A stretch of 64,000 bases of DNA, taken from positions 60,697 to 124,696 of the forward strand of contig NZ_JADMKV010000003.1 of NCBI RefSeq assembly GCF_015476545.1. The letters are read 5' to 3'. The notes beneath the pieces are model-generated. The model did no database searches and had not been told where the DNA came from. It saw only the letters and a program-made list of their open reading frames with translations. The position numbers were made by a program, and so were the translations under genes. How positions within the stretch are numbered: position 1 is the stretch's first letter; every line of letters begins with the position of its first letter. This DNA comes from Methylobacter sp. BlB1 (lineage in GTDB: Bacteria > Pseudomonadota > Gammaproteobacteria > Methylococcales > Methylomonadaceae). This document shows positions 1 through 10,109 of this stretch, in pieces.

Positions 1-2
1 CG

Positions 3-146
3 ATCGCTTCGGTTACAGGGCTTGCGCTAATGATAATGCAACAGTCCTATCAAGAATCCACACTTGCCGAAGAACTGGAGAAATTTCTCACTATTTCTGG
101 CATGAGCAGAACGCTATTTGCCAATCTTGCCAAGGCGTATAAATAA
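3..146 (+). CDS. C-terminal fragment of an unidentified protein
   Basis: An open frame enters from the left edge and stops at 144-146, giving about 47 residues, with a helical, charged stretch (AEELEKFLTISGM) and ending in KAYK. It is followed 17 bases later by a long perfect hairpin, which supports this frame as a real gene end. The fragment is too short to identify; no family is claimed. Confidence 0.5.
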   Translation: MASVTGLALMIMQQSYQESTLAEELEKFLTISGMSRTLFANLAKAYK

Positions 147-163
147 TCAAAAATTAACTCCCC

Positions 164-207
164 GTATCAATACTCAACCATTTCTGAAAATGGTTGAGTA
201 TTGATAC
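164..207 (+). terminator. Long perfect hairpin, probable terminator
   Basis: A 20-bp perfect stem (164-183 pairing with 188-207) closes on a 4-base CTGA loop just after the stop at 146. There is no clear T-run after it, so it may be a terminator aided by other factors or a processed 3' end. The stem is unusually long for a simple intrinsic terminator. Confidence 0.6.
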
Positions 208-355
208 CCTTGATTCTGCTGCGAAACAGCAGCGTTCTTGACCTAGATCACAAGAAATAGTAACGACTCAATTATTCTATGCGTCTACATTGAATTATTT
301 GCCCTATAAAGTTAAGGCTCAGTTTATCGGGACGCTACCAGAATGGAGATATACA

Positions 356-832
356 ATGCTTTATGATATGAAACCTGAGGATATAATCGGTGATTATCAG
401 GAGGTTACTCTGAATTTATATGGCGGTATAAAGCGTAAGGTTTTATATACCCAAATTGAGACACCCTATCCTGACGGTAAACTGATCGTTTCAACGACAG
501 ATCCGGACGGCATTATTACTCATGTAAATCAAGCTTTTATTGAAATGTCCGGATACACCGAAGATGAGCTGATCGGTGCGCCTCATTCGATTCTCAGACA
601 TCCTGATATGCCCTCGGTAGCGTTCAAGGATTTGTGGGATACTGTGCAGCAAGGCAATAAATGGCAGGGATTTGTTAAGAACTTGCGTAAGGACGGCGGT
701 TATTACTGGGTTAAGGCTACCGTTATTCCCAATGTAAGAAAAGGCAAGGTCGTTGGCTATACCTCTGTGCGCCGTAAGCCTTCACGAACTAAAGTGGAAG
801 AATGCGCCAAGCTTTATCCGACCTTGTTTTAA
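356..832 (+). CDS. PAS-domain sensor protein (Aer-like single PAS)
   Basis: A 158-residue protein made almost entirely of one PAS domain. The core resembles the PAS of the aerotaxis receptor Aer: a D-x-x-G-I-I-x-x-V-N-x-A-F start, the M-S-G-Y-T helix, R-H-P-D-M-P, and the later K-D-G-G-Y-Y-W-V strand. In Aer this fold binds FAD and senses redox state, so a redox- or oxygen-sensing role is likely, but no output domain is present. I chose ATG 356 because GGAG lies 7 bases upstream; an in-frame TTG at 290 would add 22 residues without a ribosome site. The next gene follows after 18 bases, suggesting a two-gene operon. Confidence 0.8.
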   Translation: MLYDMKPEDIIGDYQEVTLNLYGGIKRKVLYTQIETPYPDGKLIVSTTDPDGIITHVNQAFIEMSGYTEDELIGAPHSILRHPDMPSVAFKDLWDTVQQGNKWQGFVKNLRKDGGYYWVKATVIPNVRKGKVVGYTSVRRKPSRTKVEECAKLYPTLF

Positions 833-850
833 CCTATACGGAGCCTAGTT

Positions 851-1597
851 ATGCCGAACATGTTCACAGTCAGTCCAGATTTTCCTCCTGACCATATTTC
901 CGGCTGGTATATCTTTAATACCTGGCTTCAAAAACAGAGCGGAGAGGCCATTCATTTGGAAATGTATGACAACTTTCCCAAGCAGAGAGAAGCTATCACC
1001 CAGGATAAAATTGATTTGATTTATGCTAATCCATTTGATGCCGCCATGCTGGTACGCGAAAAAGGTTTTTTACCTTTGGTAAGGCCGGCCGGTAAATCTG
1101 ATGAGGCCATTATCGCCATTAATGCCCAAAATACTGTGGATGATGTCGCTCATTTGTCGCCGGGTATTCGAGTTGCCGTTACTGAAGATCCTGATGTTCA
1201 TTTGATGGGCATGATAATGCTGGAAGCTGGGGATTTGGATGAAAGCAATATAGAGACAATGGTTTGCGATTCGTATGTTCTGATTGCAAAACAGTTACTG
1301 CGCGGGAACGCCGATGTCGGTATTTTCTTGGCTGAAGCTTATGATAACTTATCAAATATCATTAAAAGTCAGCTAAAAGTGCTGGTCCGTAGCCAGATTA
1401 GTGTTGTCCATCATTCACTGATGATCGGGCCGAAATTGGCCGAAAAAAGAGCTGTCTTACAAAAATTGCTGGTCGACATGAATAATGATGAGAAAGGGCG
1501 GGGTGTTCTGGAAAGTCTGGGTTTTGACGCCTGGATGCCTGTCGATGATGAGGAAATGGAATTCATGATTGATCTGATGGATACTTTAAATACATAA
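851..1597 (+). CDS. PhnD-like substrate-binding domain protein without signal peptide
   Basis: A 248-residue protein resembling the phosphate/phosphonate ABC-transporter binding component family (PhnD-like). It shows the typical F-P-x-x-R-E-A-I/D-L-I-Y-A-N-P-F-D-A segment near residues 43-64 and the later G-N-A-D-V-G-I-F stretch. No signal peptide is visible at the N terminus, so it is probably cytoplasmic and a ligand sensor rather than a transporter part. No permease or ATPase gene is adjacent. GGAG sits 8 bases before the ATG. With the PAS gene just upstream it may form a sensory pair. Ligand unknown. Confidence 0.7.
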   Translation: MPNMFTVSPDFPPDHISGWYIFNTWLQKQSGEAIHLEMYDNFPKQREAITQDKIDLIYANPFDAAMLVREKGFLPLVRPAGKSDEAIIAINAQNTVDDVAHLSPGIRVAVTEDPDVHLMGMIMLEAGDLDESNIETMVCDSYVLIAKQLLRGNADVGIFLAEAYDNLSNIIKSQLKVLVRSQISVVHHSLMIGPKLAEKRAVLQKLLVDMNNDEKGRGVLESLGFDAWMPVDDEEMEFMIDLMDTLNT

Positions 1598-1607
1598 AGT
1601 ATCCATC
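1576..1607 (+). terminator. Hairpin overlapping the stop codon of the PhnD-like gene
   Basis: A 13-bp perfect stem (1576-1588 with 1595-1607) with a 6-base loop, spanning the TAA at 1595-1597. Probable terminator of the PAS/PhnD-like operon; the following bases are only weakly T-rich. Confidence 0.55.
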
Positions 1608-1760
1608 TTCTAGTAAAACGCTTGTAAAAGTCTGCTTCAGCCAGTAAAGTTCGAGGCTGTCAGTTTAAATCACTGTCATCATTTCGCTTTTGCGCGTTCG
1701 TCACAAGGGAGGGGCTTGGCGTCGAAATGAGTTAATTCTGCTTATTCTTAAGGTTATTTC

Positions 1761-2525
1761 ATGTGTATTTCTTCTGCTGTGCTTGAAAGAGTGGTCCGTG
1801 AAGCCGGATCTGTCGCTTTGAATTATTTTAGAAATCTGAAGCATCTGGAAGTTAGCAAGAAAAGCCCGCGCGATTTTGTGACCGAGGCAGATATCGCTGT
1901 GGAAGCTTTTTTAAAAGAAGCGCTATCTAGAGAGTATCCGCAATTCGGTTTCTGGGGAGAGGAAAGCGGAGAGACTGAAAATCAATCCTCCCGCTGGATT
2001 GTCGACCCGATCGATGGTACACATTCTTTTTCCCGAGGCCAGTATTTTTGGGCACTGAGTGTGGCGCTGGAAATTGACCAGGAATTGGTGGCGGGTGTGG
2101 TCTATGCGCCTGCGCTTGATGATTATTATTACGCTGAGAAAGGTAAAGGCGCATGGAAAAATGGCCAGCCTATCACCGTCTCATCTCAGGCTGAACTTGC
2201 TACGGCGATGGTGTCAACGGGGTTTGCTTGTGTGCGCAATTATCTGGAACACAATAATCTGGAGCGTTTTTGCCGTATTGCCCAGGCTACGACAGGGCAG
2301 CGACGTTTTGGCTCCGCCGCTCTGGATGTGTGCCTGGTTGCCGACGGCCAGGTCGACGCGTTCTGGGAGCAGGAGTTGATGCTGTATGATATTGCCGCTG
2401 GCGTTGTGATTGCTAGAGAGGCGGGGGCAACGGTAACGGATTTTCAGGGGAATGAGGGAATTTTTCCAAAGCAGATTTTAGTCACAAACGGGAAGATCCT
2501 TGAGCAGATCCTCCCGCTTATGTAG
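1761..2525 (+). CDS. Inositol-monophosphatase-family phosphatase
   Basis: A 254-residue Mg2+-dependent phosphatase of the IMPase/FBPase-like superfamily. Visible family motifs are D-F-V-T-E-A-D near residue 37, the metal-binding G-E-E-S-G, the signature W-I-V-D-P-I-D-G-T (about residue 79) and the C-terminal W-E-x-x-L-M-L-Y-D-I-A-A-G. Substrates in this family include inositol phosphate, histidinol phosphate, fructose 1,6-bisphosphate and PAP; the sequence alone does not decide. Its position next to rpe and rpiA (convergent with rpe, 12 bases apart) makes a sugar-phosphate substrate attractive, but that is inference. Confidence 0.85.
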   Translation: MCISSAVLERVVREAGSVALNYFRNLKHLEVSKKSPRDFVTEADIAVEAFLKEALSREYPQFGFWGEESGETENQSSRWIVDPIDGTHSFSRGQYFWALSVALEIDQELVAGVVYAPALDDYYYAEKGKGAWKNGQPITVSSQAELATAMVSTGFACVRNYLEHNNLERFCRIAQATTGQRRFGSAALDVCLVADGQVDAFWEQELMLYDIAAGVVIAREAGATVTDFQGNEGIFPKQILVTNGKILEQILPLM

Positions 2526-2537
2526 AGTTTTAAACGC

Positions 2538-3209
2538 TTATTCCGCTTTGGCTATTTCAGCGCGCATGGCGTCGATCACTGCTTTATAGTCAGGCTGGCT
2601 GAAGATGGCCGAGCCCGCTACGAAGGTATCGGCGCCGGCTGCTTTGATTTCGCGGATATTGTCGACTTTGACGCCGCCGTCAATTTCCAGACGAATATTC
2701 AGGCCGCTGTCGTCAATGCGTTTTCTGACTTCGCGCAGTTTGGGCAATGCGGACGGGATAAAAGACTGGCCGCCGAAGCCCGGATTGACCGACATCAACA
2801 AAATCATGTCGATTTTATCCATCACATAATCCAGATAGCTTAACGGCGTAGACGGATTGAATACCAGGCCTGCCTTACAGCCGCAGTCATGGATCAGTTG
2901 CAGCGTTCGGTCGACATGAATCGACGCTTCCGGATGGAAAGTGATATAGCTGGCGCCCGCCTTAGCGAAATCAGGAATTATGCGGTCCACCGGCTCAATC
3001 ATTAAATGTACGTCGATAGGTGCAGTAACACCGTGTTTTCTCAGCGCTTCACAGACCAGCGGGCCAATGGTCAGGTTAGGTACAAAATGATTGTCCATGA
3101 CGTCAAAATGCACCACGTCGGCGCCGGCTTTTAAAACATTGTCGACTTCTTCACCCAGCTTGGCGAAATTCGCGGACAGGATGGAAGGAGCAATCCAGTT
3201 TTCATTCAT
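2538..3209 (-). CDS. rpe: Ribulose-phosphate 3-epimerase
   Basis: Interconverts ribulose 5-phosphate and xylulose 5-phosphate, here needed to regenerate the formaldehyde acceptor of the RuMP cycle. The 223-residue TIM-barrel protein has the family's usual length and motifs: I-A-P-S-I-L-S-A near the start, [27 protein letters not shown] and L-E-I-D-G-G-V. It lies downstream of rpiA on the same strand with 127 bases between, so the two pentose-phosphate isomerising enzymes are probably co-transcribed. Confidence 0.97.
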   Translation of the reverse strand: MNENWIAPSILSANFAKLGEEVDNVLKAGADVVHFDVMDNHFVPNLTIGPLVCEALRKHGVTAPIDVHLMIEPVDRIIPDFAKAGASYITFHPEASIHVDRTLQLIHDCGCKAGLVFNPSTPLSYLDYVMDKIDMILLMSVNPGFGGQSFIPSALPKLREVRKRIDDSGLNIRLEIDGGVKVDNIREIKAAGADTFVAGSAIFSQPDYKAVIDAMRAEIAKAE

Positions 3210-3259
3210 TGTTTTATATCCTCTTAATGTAAGTGAAATGATTGAATGTCTGAAATAGA

Positions 3260-3282
3260 AGCCGCCTAAGCTTTAGACGGCT
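3260..3282 (-). other. Hairpin between rpiA and rpe
   Basis: An imperfect inverted repeat (AGCCGcCTAAG / CTTTAGaCGGCT) lies in the 127-base spacer. It could be a processing site or attenuator that sets the rpiA:rpe ratio, or a partial terminator; no T-run follows on the minus strand. Confidence 0.35.
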
Positions 3283-3336
3283 ACCTATTGTGATCTATGG
3301 CGGGAACGGGCTCTGATGAGCCTTCCGGTATGAACC

Positions 3337-3990
3337 TTATAAAGTAACGACTTCGTTGCCTTTGCCAACCAGCACGATATCGGCGCCTCTCAGTGCAAAC
3401 AGACCGACGGTCACAACGCCCGGAATATTGTTAATGATTTTTTCCAGTTCGACGGGATTAGTGATATTCAGGTTGCGGATATCGATAATCTCATTACCGT
3501 TATCGGTAATGAAATTTTCTCTCCAAACCGGCTGGCCGCCCAGCTTGACCATTTCGCGTGCAACGAAGCTGCGGGCCATCGGAATGACTTCGATAGGCAG
3601 TGGGAATGCGCCTAATACGTCTACGCATTTGGTTTCATCAGCAATGCAGACAAATTTTTCACTGGCTTCGGCGATGATTTTTTCGCGTGTCAAAGCACCG
3701 CCGCCGCCTTTGATCAATTTCTTGTCGGGATTGACTTCATCCGCACCGTCTATGTAGATTTTAAGATCGTTGACAGCATTCAGATCCAGAACCGGAATGC
3801 CGACTTTTTTCAAACGTTCGGTAGTGCCAATGGAACTGGAGACGGCGCCTTCGATATCGGCTTTATAGTCGGCCAGCATTTCGATAAAGAAATTAACCGT
3901 TGAGCCAGTGCCGACACCAATAATAGGAATATCTTTAACATATTGCAGGGCGGCTTCAGCAACTTTTTTTTTCAGTTCGTTTTGAGTCAT
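3337..3990 (-). CDS. rpiA: Ribose-5-phosphate isomerase A
   Basis: Interconverts ribose 5-phosphate and ribulose 5-phosphate. The 217-residue protein matches RpiA in length and motifs: [11 protein letters not shown] phosphate-binding loop near residue 26, [10 protein letters not shown] around residues 81-90 with catalytic acids, and [13 protein letters not shown]. First gene of a minus-strand pair with rpe. In a RuMP organism it provides ribulose 5-phosphate for hexulose-phosphate synthase. Confidence 0.97.
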   Translation of the reverse strand: MTQNELKKKVAEAALQYVKDIPIIGVGTGSTVNFFIEMLADYKADIEGAVSSSIGTTERLKKVGIPVLDLNAVNDLKIYIDGADEVNPDKKLIKGGGGALTREKIIAEASEKFVCIADETKCVDVLGAFPLPIEVIPMARSFVAREMVKLGGQPVWRENFITDNGNEIIDIRNLNITNPVELEKIINNIPGVVTVGLFALRGADIVLVGKGNEVVTL

Positions 3991-4254
3991 AGGTCGTTTT
4001 TAATATGAAGGGTTAATGGTGCCGCATATAGGCGGTTCGTATTTTTCGTATTTAAAGCAATAACCGATAATCGGCTCATTTAACAGCAATGGTGGGAAAT
4101 TATATAAAAAATAACACCGTTTGAGTAATGATAAGTAAGGATAATAAGCATTTATCACTGATTATAAGTCTTAACGCTGATCGCCCGATTGTCGGGCATC
4201 ATCTTATAATCATTAGGTCTATTCAAAATCTTCACAACCATTTAGGAGGAAAGC

Positions 4255-4818
4255 ATGGCGGCAACCACTTCAAACATGATGCCTTTAGGCACTATTGCAC
4301 CGGATTTCGATTTGTTCAATCCTGTTACAGGTTCTCACAATAGTCTTCAGGAACTGAAAGGGGAAAAAGGCACAGTGGTGATGTTCATCTGTAATCATTG
4401 TCCGTATGTGCAGCATATCAAGGATCAATTGATTGATATTGCCCGACATTATGTCCCGCTTGGGATCAGCACCATCGCGATCAGTTCCAATGATATCGAA
4501 AACTATCCAGAGGATGCACCCGATAAAATGAAGGACATGATGGAAGCCTGGGGGCACCCTTTCGCTGCCTACCTATATGATGAAAGCCAGGGTACAGCCA
4601 GGGATTATCAGGCAGCCTGCACGCCGGACATTTACTTGTTTGATCAGGAATTGGCCTGCGTCTACCGCGGCCGTCTGGATGCCTCAACGCCTAAGAACGA
4701 TGTGCCGTTGACCGGCGAGGATTTGCGCAATGCGCTGGATGATCTGTTGGCAAACAGGCCCATCAATGAAAAACAGCTTCCCAGCATTGGCTGCAACATT
4801 AAATGGCAGGAAGCCTAG
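4255..4818 (+). CDS. Thioredoxin-family protein (AhpC/TSA-like) with CNHCPYV motif
   Basis: A 187-residue thioredoxin-fold protein. The redox motif is C-N-H-C-P-Y-V at about residues 45-51, preceded by T-V-V-M-F-I, and followed by the A-I-S-S-N-D segment and a T-P-D-I-Y-L-F cis-proline strand, all typical of the AhpC/TSA-like thioredoxin group. A strong AGGAGG precedes the ATG. No signal peptide, so cytoplasmic. It stands alone between rpiA (divergent) and eda (convergent). Specific partner unknown; perhaps a peroxide- or disulfide-handling enzyme. Confidence 0.85.
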   Translation: MAATTSNMMPLGTIAPDFDLFNPVTGSHNSLQELKGEKGTVVMFICNHCPYVQHIKDQLIDIARHYVPLGISTIAISSNDIENYPEDAPDKMKDMMEAWGHPFAAYLYDESQGTARDYQAACTPDIYLFDQELACVYRGRLDASTPKNDVPLTGEDLRNALDDLLANRPINEKQLPSIGCNIKWQEA

Positions 4819-4826
4819 AAAAGGTT

Positions 4827-4856
4827 CGCTACAGGATACATTTGTATCCTGTAGCG
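4827..4856. terminator. Bidirectional terminator between the thioredoxin-like gene and eda
   Basis: A 12-14 bp perfect stem (CGCTACAGGATAC and its complement) sits between the convergent gene ends at 4818 and 4869. On the plus strand it is preceded by AAAAGG and on the minus strand by AAGTTTTCCCC, fitting a shared terminator. Confidence 0.7.
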
Positions 4857-4868
4857 GTTGGGGAAAAC

Positions 4869-5498
4869 TTATTTTCTCAGCGCAGCCGCTTCAGTGGCGC
4901 GGCGTTTGATTTCGTCCCAATCTTCCTTGTCCACGAGATCGGCAGGCGCCATCCATGAGCCGCCGATACAGGCGACATTGCTCAACGCCAGGTAATCGGC
5001 CGCGTTTTTCAGGCTGATACCGCCGGTCGGGCAGAAGGTCACCTGCGGCAGCGGGCCTCCGATCGATTTCAGCATCGGGATGCCGCCGGCGGCTTCGGCC
5101 GGGAAGAACTTCATTTCGGTGATGCCTTTTTCCATCAGGCGCATGACTTCGCTCGGGCTGATGACGCCTGGCAAAATAGGTACACTGGATTTAATTGCCG
5201 CATCGATCAGGCTTTCGGTTACGCCTGGGCTGACAATAAATTCAGAGCCGGCATCGATGGCTTTCTGCAGGGTGTCCACATTGATGACCGTACCGGCACC
5301 GACAATAGCGCCTGGCACTTCGGCTTTGATTCGTTTGATCGCATCCAGGGCAATCGGCGTGCGCAGGGTGATTTCCAGCACTTTCAAGCCGCCTTCAACC
5401 AACGCATGCGCCAGCGGTACGGCGTGTTCCAGTTTGTTGATGACCATCACCGGCACGACCGGGGATGTGTACATAATATCTTTAATAGATACAGTCAT
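4869..5498 (-). CDS. eda: 2-keto-3-deoxy-6-phosphogluconate aldolase
   Basis: Splits KDPG into pyruvate and glyceraldehyde 3-phosphate, the last step of the Entner-Doudoroff route. The 209-residue protein has K-V-L-E-I-T-L-R-T-P near residue 40 with the catalytic Glu, the V-G-A-G-T-V strand, F-I-V-S-P-G and the Schiff-base lysine in T-E-M-K-F-F-P-A-E. Last gene of zwf-pgl-edd-eda (86 bases after edd), so cleavage of RuMP-derived hexose phosphate to C3 units is encoded as one operon. Confidence 0.97.
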   Translation of the reverse strand: MTVSIKDIMYTSPVVPVMVINKLEHAVPLAHALVEGGLKVLEITLRTPIALDAIKRIKAEVPGAIVGAGTVINVDTLQKAIDAGSEFIVSPGVTESLIDAAIKSSVPILPGVISPSEVMRLMEKGITEMKFFPAEAAGGIPMLKSIGGPLPQVTFCPTGGISLKNAADYLALSNVACIGGSWMAPADLVDKEDWDEIKRRATEAAALRK

Positions 5499-5584
5499 TA
5501 TAAATTCCAGTTTATAAAATAAAAGATAGCCGCTCAGGCTCTGTAAAGAGGCGGCCCGGAATAGAACCCGAGCCGCAATATTGC

Positions 5585-7405
5585 TTAGTCTTCAGCCCAC
5601 AGGTTTGAGGCGCCTGTTTCTGACGATGATGCGCCGCGGCGGAAAGCGCCGAACAGTTCGCGTCCCATGCCGTAGTGATGGTTAGTGGCTGTATTGACGG
5701 CCGGCGTACGCGCATTGAATTCGGCTTCATCAACCAGCACATTGATTTCTCCGGTCTGCGTATTCAAATAAATCATATCGCCGTCGCGGACTTTAGCCAG
5801 CGGGCCGCCGTCGGCACACTCAGGGCACATGTGGATCGCTGAAGGCACCTTGCCGGAAGCGCCGGACATACGGCCGTCGGTGACAAGCGCGACTTTGAAG
5901 CCTTTGTCCTGGAGCACGCCCAGCGGCGGTGTCAGTTTGTGCAGTTCGGGCATGCCATTCGATTTAGGGCCTTGGAAACGGATGACTGCAATAAAGTCTT
6001 TTTCCAGTTCGCCGCGCTTAAACGCCGCCATCATGTCGTCCTGATCATCGAATACGACCGCTGGCGCTTTAACGATTTGATGCTCCTCCGCGACGGCAGA
6101 TATTTTGGAGACGCCGCGGCCCAGGTTGCCGTGCATCACGTGCAGGCCGCCGCCGGTTGCGAATGGCTTGGCGACGGTGCTGAGCACTTCGGTATCCAGC
6201 GGCGCTTCAGGGCAGGGTTCCCAGGTCAGTTTGCCGTCTATCAGACGAGGTTCCTGCATGTAATTCTTCATGCCGCGCTCGTCAGCGACGGTCAGGAGGT
6301 CTTCATGCAGCAGGCCGTTTCGCAGCAATTCGGCGATCAGGACGCCCATGCCGCCTGCGGCCTGGAAGTGGTTGACGTCGGCCTGGCCGTTCGGATAGAT
6401 GCGCGTCAGCAGCGGGATGATGCGGGACAGTTTGTCAAAGTCATCCCAGTTGATGATGATGCCGGCGGCGCGCGCAATAGCAATCAGATGGATCGTGTGG
6501 TTAGTCGAACCGCCTGTAGCCAATAAGCCAATGATAGCGTTCACGATCGCTTTTTCGTTGATCATGTGCGCGATTGGACGGAAATCGTCGCCTTGAGTCG
6601 TGAATTTCAGAACCTGTCTGGCGGCGGCTTTAGTCAGTTCGTCGCGCAGTGGCGTGTAGGGGTTGATGAATGAGCTGCCGGGCAGGTGCAAGCCCATGAT
6701 TTCAACCATCATCTGGTTGCTGTTGGCCGTGCCGTAGAAGGTGCAGGTGCCGGCGCTGTGATAAGACTGCGATTCCGATTCCAGCAATTCCTTGCGGCCG
6801 ACTTTGCCTTCTGCATACAGTTGGCGAATGCGGACTTTTTCCTTGTTAGGCAGGCCGCTGGGCATGGGGCCTGCCGGTACGAACACAGCCGGCAGATGGC
6901 CGAAGCTCAGCGCGCCGATCAACAGTCCCGGCACGATTTTGTCGCATACGCCCAAGTACAAGGCGCCGTCGAACATGTTATGGCTCAAGCTGACTGCTGT
7001 CGCCATGGCGATTACGTCACGGCTGAACAGGGACAGCTCCATGCCGGGCTGGCCTTGCGTGATGCCGTCGCACATGGCCGGCACGCCGCCGGCAAACTGG
7101 GCAACGCCGCCCGCTTCCTTGATGGCTTGTTTAATCAGCACCGGCGCGTCTTTAAACGGCTCATGAGCGGATAGCATGTCATTATAAGAAGAGACAATCG
7201 CAATATTGGGTTTCTCGCTGCCGGCCAGATCGGCTTTTTCGCCGGCCGCACAGGCGGCGAAGCCATGCGCGAGGTTGCCGCACGCCAGTTTCGCGCGATG
7301 CGGGCCTTTTTCAATGGCCGCGTCGACGCGTGCCAGATAAGCGCTGCGCATATCGCGGCTGCGCTCAATGATTTCTTCAGTAACTTTTTCTAATACGGGA
7401 TGCAT
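5585..7405 (-). CDS. edd: 6-phosphogluconate dehydratase
   Basis: Dehydrates 6-phosphogluconate to KDPG. At 606 residues it has the full length of Edd and the dihydroxyacid-dehydratase family signatures: [29 protein letters not shown] and [10 protein letters not shown], with cysteines positioned for the [4Fe-4S] cluster. Second-last gene of the minus-strand Entner-Doudoroff operon, 53 bases from pgl. Confidence 0.97.
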   Translation of the reverse strand: MHPVLEKVTEEIIERSRDMRSAYLARVDAAIEKGPHRAKLACGNLAHGFAACAAGEKADLAGSEKPNIAIVSSYNDMLSAHEPFKDAPVLIKQAIKEAGGVAQFAGGVPAMCDGITQGQPGMELSLFSRDVIAMATAVSLSHNMFDGALYLGVCDKIVPGLLIGALSFGHLPAVFVPAGPMPSGLPNKEKVRIRQLYAEGKVGRKELLESESQSYHSAGTCTFYGTANSNQMMVEIMGLHLPGSSFINPYTPLRDELTKAAARQVLKFTTQGDDFRPIAHMINEKAIVNAIIGLLATGGSTNHTIHLIAIARAAGIIINWDDFDKLSRIIPLLTRIYPNGQADVNHFQAAGGMGVLIAELLRNGLLHEDLLTVADERGMKNYMQEPRLIDGKLTWEPCPEAPLDTEVLSTVAKPFATGGGLHVMHGNLGRGVSKISAVAEEHQIVKAPAVVFDDQDDMMAAFKRGELEKDFIAVIRFQGPKSNGMPELHKLTPPLGVLQDKGFKVALVTDGRMSGASGKVPSAIHMCPECADGGPLAKVRDGDMIYLNTQTGEINVLVDEAEFNARTPAVNTATNHHYGMGRELFGAFRRGASSSETGASNLWAED

Positions 7406-7458
7406 AATATTCTCTTCTTACGACAGCTTATAATGACGGCTTAACATTTAATAATACC

Positions 7459-8169
7459 TCAAGGCGCCCAATACAGTTCAACCGGCACTTTGTTCTGGCG
7501 CAGCACGGCGCGCACAGGCATGTCTTCCACAGATCCTTCGGCCATGGCCTTGCGGAATACGGCGAGTTTTTCTTCGCCGGTCAATAAAATGATCAAGCGT
7601 TCGGATTGCAACAGGCCGCTCAGCGTCAGTGTCAAGCGTTCAGTGTTAGGTCCTGTAACATCGCTTTGCTTGGCCATGATGGGCGCGGTAAGCTGCTGAT
7701 TATCTTCAGATAGCGCTTCCGCCAGGCCATTCGCATGCGGAAATAGGGACGCTGTATGGCCGTCATTGCCCATGCCCAATATGGAGATGGCAAATGGTCT
7801 CGGCAATGCCTGATACATGGCTTCTGTTTCAGCGCAGCCTTCAGCAGCGCTTTTAGCTGCCGTTTTCATACCGGTGAAAGGCGCTTTAGCTGCATTATTG
7901 ATCAGAAGTGAACGATAGATAAGTGCTTCGTTGCTGGCGCTATGCTCTTTGTCCACCCAGCGCTCATCGACCAGCGCGACATTGATGTTATCCCAATCCA
8001 GATCGGACAGGGATAAGGCCTCAAATAATGGGGCTGGAGTGCTGCCGCCTGAGACCATGAAGGTTGTGGCGCCTCGGTCAGCCAGGGCTTTCGCCAGATG
8101 CGCCCGACAGTCGCTTGCCAGTGCGGCAAATAAGCCGGCGCGGTCTTCATATAAAAATTCTTTAACCAT
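7459..8169 (-). CDS. pgl: 6-phosphogluconolactonase
   Basis: Hydrolyses 6-phosphogluconolactone to 6-phosphogluconate, linking Zwf and Edd. The 236-residue protein shows the DevB/Pgl-type motifs V-S-G-G-S-T-P near residue 39, L-V-D-E-R-W-V and [15 protein letters not shown]. It sits 61 bases after zwf and 53 before edd in the same operon. Confidence 0.96.
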   Translation of the reverse strand: MVKEFLYEDRAGLFAALASDCRAHLAKALADRGATTFMVSGGSTPAPLFEALSLSDLDWDNINVALVDERWVDKEHSASNEALIYRSLLINNAAKAPFTGMKTAAKSAAEGCAETEAMYQALPRPFAISILGMGNDGHTASLFPHANGLAEALSEDNQQLTAPIMAKQSDVTGPNTERLTLTLSGLLQSERLIILLTGEEKLAVFRKAMAEGSVEDMPVRAVLRQNKVPVELYWAP

Positions 8170-8230
8170 GAAGTATGCTCTTTAATTTTCTATTTACAGC
8201 CCTCTTTATATAGACAGCGAGGGCAGCCTT

Positions 8231-9709
8231 TTATTTATAGCAAGGTTCTATCCAGGCTCTGCCGTCCCGGGCAAGCAGTTCGTCAGCTTCGGCAGGTCCC
8301 CAAGTGCCTGCCGGGTAAGGTTTAGGGGTTGCATCAATATGCTTCCAGGCGTCCTGGATGGAATCAATCCATGTCCAGGCCTGCTCAATTTCTTCACGGC
8401 TGATAAAGAGCGTAGGATTGCCTCGCATGGCTTCTAGCACCAGCTTTTCATAACCGCCGAAAAGGCTGCTTTTTCTGAAGGTTTCGTCAAAGCTCAAGTC
8501 CAGTTTGGTTTTGTGTAATCTGATTTGCTCATCAATACCCGGCACTTTGTTCAGCATGACAAAATCGATGCCTTCATTCGGTTGGAGGTGGATGATGAGC
8601 TTATTGGATGGCAGAACGTCGAAGCTGTCTTTAAAAATATTGTGCGGCAGCTGCTTAAAGTAAACGACAATCTCGGTGCGCTTGCCGGCCAAACGTTTGC
8701 CCGTACGCAAATAGAAAGGCACATCCGCCCAGCGCCAGTTATCGATGTCGACGCGTAGTGCGACAAAGCTTTCCGTTGTGCTGTCCTTGTTGGCGCCTTC
8801 TTCGTCCAGATAGCCTGGCACCGCGCTGCCTTTGATAACGCCGGTGGAGTATTGCCCGCGCACGGTTTTTTCTTCAACATTTTCGAGGGTGATGGGGCGC
8901 AGGGCTTCAAGTACTTTGATCTTTTCTCTATGGATGTTCTGTGCTTCCAAGTTGACTGGCGGATCCATGGCGACAAAAGTCAGAATCTGCAGCAGGTGGT
9001 TCTGCAACATGTCGCGCAATTGCCCGGTTTTATCGAAATACTCCCAGCGGCCTTCAATGCCGACTTCCTCTGCAACCGTAATCTGAACATGATCAATAGT
9101 ATTGTGATCCCAGTTGGAGGTGAAAATGGAATTGGCAAAGCGCAGCGCCAATAAGTTCAGCACGGTTTCTTTGCCTAAATAATGATCGATGCGGAAAACC
9201 TGATCTTCACTGAAAACTTCAGCGACGACATCATTGATTTCTTTAGACGACTGAAGGTCATGGCCGATAGGTTTTTCCATGACCATGCGTGATTCTTTGT
9301 TTAAAACCCCTGATTGATCAAGCCCATGACAGATGCTTTTGAATAAAAACGGAGCCACGGCAAAATAATTGACCATAACCCTTGAATCTGGATCAAGGAC
9401 GTCATGCAATTTCTTGTATTGATCCAGTTGAGTCAAATCGATTTGCAGATATGAAAGTCTCGCTGACAGCAGTTTCCATACGCTGGTGTCGATTTCTTCA
9501 TTCAAAAACGCTTGCAGGCTTTTATAAGCAATATCGACATAGGCTGCGCTGTCTTGATCAACTCTATCTACGCCTATGATTTTCGTATCAGGCTCAATTA
9601 AATTGGCTTTTTCGAGCCGATACAAAGAAATGAGCAGCTTGCGGCGGGATAAATCTCCCATGGCCCCATAAATGACTAAATCGCAGGGTTTAAATGTTAT
9701 TGTTTGCAT
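8231..9709 (-). CDS. zwf: Glucose-6-phosphate 1-dehydrogenase
   Basis: Oxidises glucose 6-phosphate to the lactone with NAD(P)H formation, giving both the entry to the Entner-Doudoroff path and, in RuMP organisms, cyclic formaldehyde oxidation. The 492-residue protein has the nucleotide-binding loop as I-Y-G-A-M-G-D-L-S-R-R-K (G-A-S-G-D-L in most homologues) and the active-site R-I-D-H-Y-L-G-K-E. It is the first gene of the minus-strand operon zwf-pgl-edd-eda; its promoter must lie in the 400-base region above it. Confidence 0.97.
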   Translation of the reverse strand: MQTITFKPCDLVIYGAMGDLSRRKLLISLYRLEKANLIEPDTKIIGVDRVDQDSAAYVDIAYKSLQAFLNEEIDTSVWKLLSARLSYLQIDLTQLDQYKKLHDVLDPDSRVMVNYFAVAPFLFKSICHGLDQSGVLNKESRMVMEKPIGHDLQSSKEINDVVAEVFSEDQVFRIDHYLGKETVLNLLALRFANSIFTSNWDHNTIDHVQITVAEEVGIEGRWEYFDKTGQLRDMLQNHLLQILTFVAMDPPVNLEAQNIHREKIKVLEALRPITLENVEEKTVRGQYSTGVIKGSAVPGYLDEEGANKDSTTESFVALRVDIDNWRWADVPFYLRTGKRLAGKRTEIVVYFKQLPHNIFKDSFDVLPSNKLIIHLQPNEGIDFVMLNKVPGIDEQIRLHKTKLDLSFDETFRKSSLFGGYEKLVLEAMRGNPTLFISREEIEQAWTWIDSIQDAWKHIDATPKPYPAGTWGPAEADELLARDGRAWIEPCYK

Positions 9710-10109
9710 TTTTATTATGTTGAGAAATAAGATGAAATTTAATGAATATCGTTGTTGCTATTGGGAATCAGGCTGACGCGCGCTATTTGCATTTGCTGAT
9801 GAAAAAAACAAATATAGTGAAAACTCGGGAATAATTCCGGCACTGGCTGGAAAAAACTGAAAAGTATTATCGGCCCAGAATTTATTACCTAGAAGATAAC
9901 TATTGCCTGTGCGTCGGGTAATGATGGAAGATGGTTGCTTCATGGGCTTTTTGACAAGCAAATAGTTAATTATGTTTCCAAGGAATAGTTGACGTGTCAA
10001 TACTTTTCTGCTCTTTGGTATTTCATGCCGTCCCGACACATATAATAGCGGACAGGCTCTTATCTACCGATTAAATATCCATAATCCAGGCAAGTGGATC
10101 ATCCAGTTA
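9710..10109. other. 400-base region upstream of zwf
   Basis: No convincing gene. It must hold the zwf promoter (minus strand) and the end of the PfkB kinase transcript. I could not pick a clear -35/-10 pair or hairpin. A minus-strand open frame of 93 codons (9758-10039) has unconvincing composition and no ribosome site. Confidence 0.5.

Noticed and set aside
9758..10039. Minus-strand 93-codon frame upstream of zwf
   Set aside because: No ribosome site, low-quality composition and it covers the expected zwf promoter.
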